Positions 8,544 through 16,329 of a stretch of 60,482 bases of DNA are shown piece by piece. The notes under the pieces are model-generated. The model did not search any database. It was not told the DNA's origin and worked only from the letters and a program-made list of their open reading frames with translations. Source of the DNA: Methylobacterium indicum (lineage in GTDB: Bacteria > Pseudomonadota > Alphaproteobacteria > Rhizobiales > Beijerinckiaceae); contig NZ_JTHF01000024.1 of NCBI RefSeq assembly GCF_001043895.1, positions 1 through 60,482 on the forward strand. The letters run 5' to 3'. The position numbers were made by a program, and so were the translations under genes. Position 1 is the stretch's first letter. Each line of letters opens with the position of its first letter.

Positions 8544-9245
8544 TCAGAGCCCCAGATAGGCGCGGCGCAGGGCCGGGTCGGCGGCGAGCGTCGCGGCGTC
8601 GCCTTCGAGCGCGACGGTGCCGTTCTCCAGGATGTAGGCGCGGGTCGCGAGATCCAGCGACTGCACCACGTTCTGTTCCACCAGCATGATCGGCAGTCCT
8701 TCCTGGTTGAGGGTCCGGACGAGCGTGAACATCTCCTCGACGAGGAGCGGCGAGAGCCCGAGCGAGGGCTCGTCGAGGATGAGGAGGCGGGGTTCCGCCA
8801 TCAGGCCGCGGCCGATGGCGAGCATCTGCTGCTCGCCGCCCGAGAGGGTGCCGGCGGCCTGGGCCGCCCGCTCGCGCAGCCGCGGGAAGGTGGCAAAGAC
8901 CCGCTCGATGTTTTGCGCGCGCCGCGCCCGGCCGCGGCGGTAGCTGCCGAGCACCAGGTTCTCGCGCACGCTCAAGTTCGGGAAGATCTTGCGGCCTTCC
9001 GGGACGTGGATCAGCCCGGCCTCGACGATCGCGGCGGCCGAGGCGTTGGTGATCGCCTGGCCGTCGAAGCGGATCGTGCCGGTCCGCGCCGAGACGACCC
9101 CGGACAGGACCTTGTTCAGCGTCGTCTTGCCGACGCCGTTGGCGCCGAGCACCGCGACGATCTCGCCCGGCTGCACGGACAGGTCGAGGCCGCGCAGGAC
9201 CTCGGTGGCGCCGTAGCCGGCGCGAAGGCCCGAGATCTCAAGCAT
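8544..9245 (-). CDS. livF: LIV-type ABC transporter ATP-binding protein (LivF-like)
   Basis: A 233-residue ABC ATPase. Walker A is LGANGVGKTT, the signature is LSGGEQQM and Walker B is LLILDEPSLGL; length and the ending match LivF. It energises the importer with the LivG-like protein, whose stop codon it overlaps by 8 nt. The transported compound is presumably the substrate of the catabolic genes downstream. Confidence 0.92.
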   Translation of the reverse strand: MLEISGLRAGYGATEVLRGLDLSVQPGEIVAVLGANGVGKTTLNKVLSGVVSARTGTIRFDGQAITNASAAAIVEAGLIHVPEGRKIFPNLSVRENLVLGSYRRGRARRAQNIERVFATFPRLRERAAQAAGTLSGGEQQMLAIGRGLMAEPRLLILDEPSLGLSPLLVEEMFTLVRTLNQEGLPIMLVEQNVVQSLDLATRAYILENGTVALEGDAATLAADPALRRAYLGL

Positions 9246-9984
9246 CGACGGCCTCCTCAGCTTTCATGCGGGCGGCCGCGCCCTTGCCGAGATAGGCCTC
9301 GATCACCTGGAGATCGGCGCAGACCTGCCGCGGCGGCCCCGAGGCGATCATCCGGCCTTGCGCGAGGACGAAAACCTCCTCGCACAGGGTCATCACTGCC
9401 TGCATGATGTGCTCGATCATCAGGATGGTGACGCCGCCGTCGCGGATGGAGCGCACCACCGGCAGGATGTCGCGGATCTCCGACGGGTTGAGGCCCGCCA
9501 GCACCTCGTCGAGGAGGAGGAGGCGCGGCTCGGTGGCGAGCGCCCGGGCCACCTCCAGGCGCTTGCGCCCGGCGACCGTGAGGTCGGATGCCGGCTTGTC
9601 GAGCTGGTCGCCGAGACCCACGCGGGTCCCGACCTCGCGGGCCTTGGCGACGGCATCGGCACGCTTCGGATGGCGCAGATAGGCGCCGACCGCGATGTTC
9701 TCGGCGACCGTCAGCCCGGCGAAGGGCTGGACGATCTGGAAGGTCCGGGCGATGCCGCGGCGCGCCCGCAGGTGCGGCGCCTCGGCGGTCACGTCCTGTC
9801 CCTCGAACAGTACCCGGCCCTCGCTCGGGGTGAGGAAGCCCGAGATCATCCCGAACAGGGTGGTCTTGCCGGCGCCGTTCGGGCCGATGAGCCCGGTGAT
9901 CGAGCCCGCCGGTACGGCGAGCGAGGCGTGATCGACCGCGACGAGGCCCTGGAAGCGCTTGGTGAGGGACACCACACTGAGCAT
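9238..9984 (-). CDS. livG: LIV-type ABC transporter ATP-binding protein (LivG-like)
   Basis: A 248-residue ABC ATPase. Walker A is IGPNGAGKTT and Walker B LLLLDEVLAGL. The signature loop is replaced by VAGRKRLEVARALA, a common LivG variant without a canonical LSGGQ. The C-terminal extension (VIEAYLGKGA) is typical of LivG. It sits 3 nt after the LivM-like permease and overlaps livF, and should form an ATPase heterodimer with it at the membrane. Confidence 0.92.
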   Translation of the reverse strand: MLSVVSLTKRFQGLVAVDHASLAVPAGSITGLIGPNGAGKTTLFGMISGFLTPSEGRVLFEGQDVTAEAPHLRARRGIARTFQIVQPFAGLTVAENIAVGAYLRHPKRADAVAKAREVGTRVGLGDQLDKPASDLTVAGRKRLEVARALATEPRLLLLDEVLAGLNPSEIRDILPVVRSIRDGGVTILMIEHIMQAVMTLCEEVFVLAQGRMIASGPPRQVCADLQVIEAYLGKGAAARMKAEEAVDA

Positions 9985-9987
9985 GGA

Positions 9988-10956
9988 TCAGGCTCCCACC
10001 GGGACGGCGCGCGCCTTGCGCGGGCGGCGGCGCAGGCCGAGGAGGCCCCGCGGCGCGAAGGCGATGACGGCGATCAGGCAGGCGCCGAACACCACGAGGT
10101 CGACCCCCGGGACGCCGCCGGCGAGGTGCTTGGTGATCTCGCCGAGGCCCTGCAGGGCGAGCGCCCCGACGAGCGGCCCGAAGGCGGTGCCGATGCCGCC
10201 GACGATCGGCGCCAAAAGCGCCTCGACGGAGATCCAGGTGCCGTAGGCCACGCCCGCATCGAGGTAGAGGAAGGACTGGACGTAGAGCCCGCCCGCCGCA
10301 CCGGTGATCGCCGCCGAGAGCGCGATGGCGCGCAGCTTGACCGCGAGGGCGTCGACCCCGAGCGCCCGGGCCGCCTCCTCGTTCTCGCGCACGGCGATGA
10401 GGTGGGCGCCGAAGCGCGAGCGCTCGAGCCAGCGCGAGATCAGGAGCGCCACGCCCACGAAGGCGAGGACGAGGAGGTAGAACAGCTTGCGGTCGGCAAA
10501 TTGCAGGGTCGCGAGGCCCGGCCGCAGGGGCAGGAGCAGGCCGGCCGCTCCGCCGGTGAAGTCCGCCGCATTCGCCAGGATGCGGAAGACTTCCGCGAAG
10601 GCGAGCGTCACGAGCGCGAAGTAGGAGCCGCGAAGCCCCGCCCGGAAGCTCAGGTAGCCGATGGCGAGGCCGACGAGCGCGCCGAGCCCGATCCCCGCCC
10701 CGAGCGCCCCCCAGGCGTTCCAGCCGAGCTTCATCTGCAGGATCGCGGTGGCGTAGGCGCCGGTGCCGAAGAAGGCGGCATGCCCGAAGGAATACTGGCC
10801 GCCGAAGCCGCCGAGCACGTTCCAGCCAAGCCCCGCGAGCGCGATGATCAGCGTCGTGACGAGGAAGTTGAGGACGCTGCCCGATAGCCCGAGGAAGGGC
10901 AGGGCGGCGAGCACGCTTAAGACGAGGATCAGGGGCAGGAGGTCGCGGGCGTTCAT
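9988..10956 (-). CDS. livM: LIV-type ABC transporter permease (LivM-like)
   Basis: A 322-residue inner-membrane permease with about nine to ten hydrophobic segments. LivM signatures are GGFGGQYSFGHAAFFGTGAY near the N-terminus and the coupling-loop region ENEEAARALGVDALAVKLRA in the C-terminal half. I set the start at the ATG (10956) that overlaps the LivH stop as ATGA; the longer frame upstream is not coding. It pairs with the LivH-like protein. Confidence 0.92.
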   Translation of the reverse strand: MNARDLLPLILVLSVLAALPFLGLSGSVLNFLVTTLIIALAGLGWNVLGGFGGQYSFGHAAFFGTGAYATAILQMKLGWNAWGALGAGIGLGALVGLAIGYLSFRAGLRGSYFALVTLAFAEVFRILANAADFTGGAAGLLLPLRPGLATLQFADRKLFYLLVLAFVGVALLISRWLERSRFGAHLIAVRENEEAARALGVDALAVKLRAIALSAAITGAAGGLYVQSFLYLDAGVAYGTWISVEALLAPIVGGIGTAFGPLVGALALQGLGEITKHLAGGVPGVDLVVFGACLIAVIAFAPRGLLGLRRRPRKARAVPVGA

Positions 10957-11825
10957 GCGCGGGCTCCGAACAGGCCGGCCGGCCGCACCAGCAGCACCAG
11001 GATGAAGATCAGGAAGATGCCGATCTGCCCGAGGCTGTCGCCGAGCAGCAGCCCGGAAAAGCTCTCGACCACGCCGATGATCAGGCCGCCGACGAGGGCG
11101 CCGGCGATCGACCCCATGCCGCCCAGCACCACGATGGTGAAGGCGACGAGCACGAAGGCGGCGCCCGAGCGCGGATTGACATAATAGGTCGGCATCAACA
11201 GGCAGGCGGCGACGGCGAGGCACGCGCAGCCGAGCCCGAAGGTCACGGCGTAGACGTGGTCGACCTCGATGCCGACGAGGCGGGCGCCGAGTTTTTCCCG
11301 CGCCACCGCCCGGATCGCCCGCCCGGTATCGGTGCGGTTGAGGAGGAGCCAGAGCAGGCCGGTCACCGCCAGGGCCGCCACGAAGCCGATCACCCGCGGC
11401 GTCGAGAGCAGGAGGGGCCCGAGTTCGATCACCTGGAGCGCGGCGTCGGAATCGAGCGCCCGCGTGTCGGAGGTGAACAGGGCCAGAAGCCCGTTCTCCA
11501 AGACGATCGACAGGCCCAGCGTGACCAGCAGCACGTTGTTGTCGTTGCCGTGGCTCGCCGGTCCGATGACGAAGCGCTGCAACCCGTAGCCGAGACCGAA
11601 CATCAGCGGCACGATCGCGATCATCGCCACGTAGGGATCGACATGGACCAGCGCGAAGGCGCCCCAGACCGCGAACATCGCGACGGTGAGGAGCGCCCCG
11701 TGGGCGAAGTTGATGATGTGCAGCACCCCGTAGACCAGGGTCAGCCCGAGGGCGATGAGGGCGTAGACCGCCCCCGTCATCAGGCCGTTGAGGGCCGCCT
11801 CGATCAGGATCTGGGGGGCGTACAT
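10953..11825 (-). CDS. livH: LIV-type ABC transporter permease (LivH-like)
   Basis: A 290-residue inner-membrane permease with eight or so hydrophobic segments. It has the LivH blocks GAVYALIALGLTLVYGVLH, INFAHGALLTVAMF near the N-terminus and VVLGGMGSIAGALVGG near the C-terminus, ending in VRPAGLFG. The start is the ATG at 11825, only 2 nt after the binding-protein stop. Confidence 0.93.
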   Translation of the reverse strand: MYAPQILIEAALNGLMTGAVYALIALGLTLVYGVLHIINFAHGALLTVAMFAVWGAFALVHVDPYVAMIAIVPLMFGLGYGLQRFVIGPASHGNDNNVLLVTLGLSIVLENGLLALFTSDTRALDSDAALQVIELGPLLLSTPRVIGFVAALAVTGLLWLLLNRTDTGRAIRAVAREKLGARLVGIEVDHVYAVTFGLGCACLAVAACLLMPTYYVNPRSGAAFVLVAFTIVVLGGMGSIAGALVGGLIIGVVESFSGLLLGDSLGQIGIFLIFILVLLVRPAGLFGARA

Positions 11826-11827
11826 CG

Positions 11828-13045
11828 TCACGCCTTGAGCGGGAAGTTGGCCTTGGCCTCGGCGAAGGCCTCCGGGGCGATCACCTTGACGTCGCCGCCC
11901 TGGACCTGGGTGTTGAGCGGCATGGCGCTGGTGTTCTGGCCGGTGTCGAACTTCGACTGGCCGTAGGGCATCACGCCGCTGCCAAAGCTCTGGGTGGACA
12001 GCGCCTCGATGATCTTCTGCCGATCGGGCGCGCCGGCCTTCTCGATCGCCTCGGCCATCAGGCGGACGGCGGAGTAGTTCATCGGCACGTTGTAGGCGAA
12101 GGCGCGGCCCGCGGCTTCCGTGCGCTTGCGCAATTCGGCGGTCAGCGGGTTCTTCGGATCGGGCCAGTGGTTGCAATCCATCACGCCCTCGGCCGCCTGC
12201 GGGAACTCCTTGACGAAGCGCAGGGACGAGGCGCCGCCGCCGAGGATCGCGTAGATGCCCTTCGGCCGGACCCGCTGCTGGAGCATGGTGCGGGCGAGCA
12301 GCACGAACTCGCCGTAGTAGTTCGAGGGAATCACCAGGTCGGGCTGGAGCGAGCGGATCCGCAGGACGACGTTCGCCATGTCGCGGGCCGGGCTCGGATG
12401 GGCGATGGTCTCGAGGATCTCGAAGCCGAGCTTGGGCAATTCCGTCTGGAGGAGCTTGGCGAGGCCGGAGCCGAACAACCCGTCCTCGTGCACGATGACG
12501 ACGGTACGGGCCGGCTTGCCGGCGGCGTCGTTGAGCGCGACGAGGCGCTCCAGGGCGTTCTTCGTCACCATGCCGAAGCTCGGCGAGAACCGGAACGTGT
12601 TCTTGAGGCCGCGCTTGGTCAGCTGGTCGGCGACGCCGACATCGATCAGGTAGGGCAGGTCGTAGCGCGAGGCCGCCTGGCTCGCGGTGGCGCAGAGTCC
12701 GCTGCCGAAGCCGCCGACGATCGCCGCCACGCCCTCGCCGTTCAGGCGCTCGGTCTCCTGCGCCGCCGTCTCGGGGTTCGAGCGGCTGTCGGCGAAGACG
12801 ATCTCGAGCTTGGCGCCGCCCAGGGCCTTCAGGCCGCCGGCCGCGTTGATGTCCTGGACCGCCAGTTCCGCGCCGAGCTTGCCGAGATCGCCGTCATTGG
12901 CGAGGGCGCCGGTGACCGGCTGGATGATGCCGAGCTTCACGGCGGCGCCCTGCGCCCGCAGGATCGCGGGCATCGCCACGAGGGACGTCGCGGCAAGGCC
13001 GGTGCGCAGGACGGCGCGGCGGGACGGAGCGAGGATCGAGGTCAC
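11828..13045 (-). CDS. LIV-type ABC transporter substrate-binding protein
   Basis: A 405-residue periplasmic binding protein of the type I (LivJ-like) fold. The leader is Tat-like, with SRRAVLRTG followed by a hydrophobic stretch and cleavage near the LRAQG region. Mature sequence begins VKLGIIQPVTGALANDGD, the usual opening of amide/branched-chain amino-acid binding proteins, followed by DSRSNPETAAQ. The start is a GTG at 13045 that overlaps the regulator stop as GTGA. It probably decides the importer's specificity. The ligand cannot be read from sequence alone. Confidence 0.9.
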   Translation of the reverse strand: MTSILAPSRRAVLRTGLAATSLVAMPAILRAQGAAVKLGIIQPVTGALANDGDLGKLGAELAVQDINAAGGLKALGGAKLEIVFADSRSNPETAAQETERLNGEGVAAIVGGFGSGLCATASQAASRYDLPYLIDVGVADQLTKRGLKNTFRFSPSFGMVTKNALERLVALNDAAGKPARTVVIVHEDGLFGSGLAKLLQTELPKLGFEILETIAHPSPARDMANVVLRIRSLQPDLVIPSNYYGEFVLLARTMLQQRVRPKGIYAILGGGASSLRFVKEFPQAAEGVMDCNHWPDPKNPLTAELRKRTEAAGRAFAYNVPMNYSAVRLMAEAIEKAGAPDRQKIIEALSTQSFGSGVMPYGQSKFDTGQNTSAMPLNTQVQGGDVKVIAPEAFAEAKANFPLKA

Positions 13046-13860
13046 GGGGCGGGCCTCCTGTGGGCGGGACGGCGGGGGGATTCGGATTTGGCCGGACGCG
13101 GGATCGCCGGCGTCCAGCGCCGCTCGCCGGCATCGCCGGTGCGCACCAGATCCATCTGGAAGGCGTAGCGGTCGGGCCGGTAGAGGGCGTGCAGATGCTC
13201 GACGCCGCGTGCGGAGGGGTCGAACACCACGCGGGTCAGTTCGATCAGCGCCGAGCCGACTTCGAGGTCGAGGGCGCCCGCCACTTCGGGGCCGGCCAGC
13301 GTCGCGCCGATCGCCTGGGTCGCCCGGTCGGCGACGACGCCGGAGCGCTCCATCAGCGAGAGGAGCGGCGTCGCCGCGAGATCGGCCTCCGAGTAGGACA
13401 GGCCGACCCGCTCGGGGACGTGGGTGGTGAGGTAGGAGAAGGGCTGACCGTCGATCAGCCGCACCCGCACCGAGCGTTGCACCCGCTCGCCGGGCTCCAG
13501 CAGCAACGCCTCGGCGATGCCGGCGGGCGCCGCCACGTACTCGAAGGACAGGAGCCGCACGCCGGTGGCGCGCCCCATGGCGATCAGCCCGGAGAGCAGG
13601 TTCGGGAGGTCGGCCACCACCGGCCGGGGGCCGGCCGGTGCCTGCACGAAGGTGCCCGAGCCCGGCCGCCGGCGCACCAGTCCCTCGCCGGCCAAGAGGT
13701 CGAGGGCGCGCCGCACGGTCACCCGGGCGAGGCCGTGATCGGCGGCGAGCACCGGCTCGCCCGGCAGCCGGGCGCCGTTCGGCAGCCGGCCGCTGGTGAT
13801 CTGGTCGCGCAGCAGCAGATAGAGCCGGCGCGCCTTGTGGGGTTCGATCGCGGAGGTCAC
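13042..13860 (-). CDS. GntR family regulator with UTRA ligand-binding domain
   Basis: A 272-residue regulator of the HutC subfamily. The N-terminal winged helix-turn-helix (about 10-75) has the signature LPGEPVLAADHGLARVTVRR followed by [11 protein letters not shown]. Residues about 95-235 form a UTRA effector domain (YLTTHVPERVG, LIELTRVVFD). It is the first gene of the minus-strand cluster and is coupled by GTGA to the binding-protein gene. Autoregulation of the whole cluster is likely because candidate operator repeats lie 60-110 nt upstream. HutC-type regulators usually repress until a pathway intermediate binds. Confidence 0.92.
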   Translation of the reverse strand: MTSAIEPHKARRLYLLLRDQITSGRLPNGARLPGEPVLAADHGLARVTVRRALDLLAGEGLVRRRPGSGTFVQAPAGPRPVVADLPNLLSGLIAMGRATGVRLLSFEYVAAPAGIAEALLLEPGERVQRSVRVRLIDGQPFSYLTTHVPERVGLSYSEADLAATPLLSLMERSGVVADRATQAIGATLAGPEVAGALDLEVGSALIELTRVVFDPSARGVEHLHALYRPDRYAFQMDLVRTGDAGERRWTPAIPRPAKSESPRRPAHRRPAP

Positions 13861-13920
13861 GGGGCCATCCCTGGCTCGTGGCTTGCTTGGTGGCGGCCGG
13901 CTCGAACCGGCGACGCACTC

Positions 13921-13968
13921 ACCTGTCCGATTATGCAGACAGGTTGCTGTCCGTCAATTGGGACAGGT
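13921..13968. promoter_or_regulatory. Candidate GntR operator: two adjacent inverted repeats
   Basis: Two inverted repeats share the half-site CTGTCC/GGACAG. The first is acctgtc-N10-gacaggt (13921-13944) and the second is ctgtcc-N8-ggacag (13947-13966). The outermost half-sites also pair (acctgtcc with ggacaggt). They lie 61-108 nt upstream of the GntR gene, in the region shared with the divergent histidine kinase gene. Position and symmetry suggest operator sites for the GntR protein. This is an inference and no binding data exist here. Confidence 0.55.
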
Positions 13969-14144
13969 ATGCGGGGACTGCACGCATCCACACCCGTCGC
14001 ATCGGCGCGGGGCCTCGCGCGACCGGCGGGCCGCCGGCCCGCACCTAACGGTGACGTAGGGGGAGCGCGACGCCGCGGCGCCTCGCCTCGCACCGGTTGC
14101 GCCTGTAGACCGGGGCCGCCGCGACGCCACCCACGATCCTGCCC

Positions 14145-15188
14145 GTGCCGCCACACCCCACCGACCCCGCCACGCTGAGCGCTCAGCTCGAGGAGAGCGC
14201 GCACCTGCTCGAACTCGCCGTCGAGGCGGCGGATCTCGGCCTGTGGTGGCTGAGCCTGGAGGCCGACACCCTCAAGGGCTCGCCGCGCTGCCGGCGCATC
14301 ATCGGCTTTCCGAGCGAGGCGCCGCTGACCTATCGGCAGTGGCTCGGGATGCTGCATCCCGACGACCGGGACGAGAATCACCGCCTGGTGCAGGCGGCGT
14401 TCGATCCCCGGGGGGAGGGGGCCTACCGCACGTCCTACCGGCTGCTGCGGCCGGACGGGCGCATCGTCTGGATCGCCGCCATGGGCCAGGTCGAGTTCGT
14501 CGGGGAGGGCCCGGCGCGCCGCGGCCTCCAGCTCGTCGGCACGTTCCGCGACATCACGGCGGCCCGGCAGGCCGAGGAGGCGCGCGCCCTGCTGACGCGC
14601 GAGCTGAGCCACCGGATCAAGAACATCTTCGCGGTCGTCACCAGCATGGTCGCGCTGAGCGCCCGGGACCACCCGGAGGCCAAGCCCTATGCAAGCGACC
14701 TGCGCGAGCGGATCGACGCCCTGTCGCGCGCCCACGACTACGTGCGTCCCCACCTGAACGAGGACGGGGCGGGCGGCGGCACGACGACGATCCAGGGCCT
14801 GCTCGACGGGCTCCTGGCGCCCTACCGGGCGGCGGGGTCCGAGCGCATCCGGATCCGCTGCGCCGAGACCGCGATCGGCGAGCGCGCCGCGACGGCGCTG
14901 GCCCTGATCGTCCACGAGCAGGCCACGAACGCCATCAAGTACGGGGCGCTCGCCGTGCCCGAGGGCATCGTGCTGATCGACGGCACGCGCGACGGCGACA
15001 CCTATCGCCTGCGCTGGCGGGAAGAGGGCGGACCCCCGATCGCCCGCGCCCCCGACCGGCGGGGCTTCGGCACGGTGCTGGCCGCCCGCAGCGCGCGCGA
15101 CCAGCTCGGCGGCAGCATCACGTATGACTGGGCCGCCACGGGGCTGGTCATCGACATCGGCATCCCGGTCGAGACCCTGACGGGCTGA
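14145..15188 (+). CDS. PAS domain HWE-family sensor histidine kinase
   Basis: A 347-residue soluble kinase starting at a GTG. A PAS domain covers about 20-140 (LELAVEAADLGLWWL, ending GTFRDITAARQAEE). The HWE kinase core follows: phospho-acceptor His156 in RELSHRIKN, N box HEQATNAIKYGAL, and the W-x-E motif in LRWREEGGPP that names the family. No transmembrane segment or response regulator lies next to it, so it is an orphan sensor and a free response regulator elsewhere must be its partner. It is divergent from the GntR-led cluster. HWE kinases are common in Rhizobiales, where some sense light, redox or general stress. Confidence 0.9.
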   Translation: MPPHPTDPATLSAQLEESAHLLELAVEAADLGLWWLSLEADTLKGSPRCRRIIGFPSEAPLTYRQWLGMLHPDDRDENHRLVQAAFDPRGEGAYRTSYRLLRPDGRIVWIAAMGQVEFVGEGPARRGLQLVGTFRDITAARQAEEARALLTRELSHRIKNIFAVVTSMVALSARDHPEAKPYASDLRERIDALSRAHDYVRPHLNEDGAGGGTTTIQGLLDGLLAPYRAAGSERIRIRCAETAIGERAATALALIVHEQATNAIKYGALAVPEGIVLIDGTRDGDTYRLRWREEGGPPIARAPDRRGFGTVLAARSARDQLGGSITYDWAATGLVIDIGIPVETLTG

Positions 15189-15894
15189 GCGGACGGAGCT
15201 TGGCACGTCGATCGCTCCGCGGTCCGACGACCGGGTCGATCGGATGCCGCGCGGTCGACGCTCTCCATGTCGTTCCGGGGCCGCGAAGAGGAGCCCGGAC
15301 TGACCATGAGGGCACGAAGACCCTATCGATCGGGTCGGGCAGGCTCCGGACGATCGGCGCCGGGGCCGGTCGTGTCGCGAGGCCTGCAACCGCCCTCGTG
15401 AGAGCCGTTCTCGTCCGGCCGCGGGATCCGTGGGGACGCCGTTGCGGGTCGGAGGCGGACAATACTGGGCGAGGGTTCGCTCGCGGAAGGCCATCGGGCC
15501 CGGCGGGATCGCCCGGCCTGATGACCGGCTCACGGCAGAGCCGTTATCTCCCGTTAAATCAGGGGCATGCCGCTTGGTCAGCGCTCGTGATGCTTCTGAT
15601 TGCAAGTGAAATGATCTCGAAAAATTCGAAAATACGGCTTTTTCTCCCTATGAATCGCCTATCGGGCCAGCGCGACAATCTACGATCGGCTTTTTTCGCC
15701 TGAGGGCTGGGTCCGCATTGCAGCTTGACCGGGGGTTTGCCGCGGGGCCGCAGCTTCATGAGGATGGAGACCGGGCGAAAACATCGCGGTCCGGGGCCAA
15801 CCCGCGGATCACCACAGCTTTAACAGCGCGATTAACGTATGTGAAACCTCCGTGCGATCAAATCAATTTCAGGTTGATCAACTCGGGGTTGCTC
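15189..15894. other. Intergenic stretch with no supported gene
   Basis: About 700 bp without a convincing gene. Short open frames exist but show no family features and no codon-position bias that I can see. The part around 15540-15700 is clearly more AT-rich than the surroundings, with runs such as gatctcgaaaaattcg and ggcttttttcg. The last 60 bp before the TadE gene include a perfect 10-bp palindrome gttgatcaac (15873-15882). Promoter or small-RNA content is possible but not shown. Confidence 0.5.
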
Positions 15895-16329
15895 ATGCCG
15901 GCATCACGCTCCCTCGTGGCCGCGTTCGCGCGGCAGCGATCGGGCTCGGCCGCGGTCGAATTCGCGATCGTGGCGCCCGTCCTTCTCGCCATCCTGTTGG
16001 GAATCATCGCCTTCGGGAGTTATCTCGGTGCTGCGCATTCCCTGCAGAACGCGGCCAGCGAATCCGCCCGGGCGGCCGTCGCGGGTCTGGATTCGGCCGA
16101 GCGGGTTGCCCTCGCGACCTCGGCGGCACAACGTAGTGTTGTTGCGAGCACGATTTTGCGGCCCGATGCCGTCACCATCGAGGCGAAGCCGGATACCGGC
16201 GACCCGGACATCTTCACCGTCACGCTGCGCTACGACCTCAAGACGACGCTGCTCAACGTCTTCCCCCGGTCGGTGCCGCTGCCCCAGACCCTCTCGCGCT
16301 CCGCGAGTATCCGGAGGGGCGGGCTATGA
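15895..16329 (+). CDS. TadE-like pilus assembly/pseudopilin-type protein
   Basis: A 144-residue TadE-like protein. The short N-terminal cytoplasmic part ends with the processing-site pattern GSAAVEFAIVAPVLLAILLG, where the Glu follows the prepilin peptidase site and a hydrophobic helix continues. It then has ASESARAAVAGLDSAERVALA, typical of TadE. Minor pilins of this type join Flp/Tad secretion systems. The start ATG at 15895 is the first one just before the hydrophobic region. It is coupled to the next gene by ATGA. No tadA, tadB, tadC, cpaB or flp genes lie in the window. Confidence 0.85.
   Translation: MPASRSLVAAFARQRSGSAAVEFAIVAPVLLAILLGIIAFGSYLGAAHSLQNAASESARAAVAGLDSAERVALATSAAQRSVVASTILRPDAVTIEAKPDTGDPDIFTVTLRYDLKTTLLNVFPRSVPLPQTLSRSASIRRGGL

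Noticed and set aside
9238..9984. Defective LivG-type ATPase because the LSGGQ signature is missing
   Set aside because: The same variant signature (GRKRLEVARAL) is usual for LivG proteins, and the second system's LivG at 57116-57910 shows the same pattern.
15200..15703. Possible 167-codon plus-strand gene between the kinase and TadE genes
   Set aside because: No recognisable motif, no ribosome-binding site and mixed base composition along its length.
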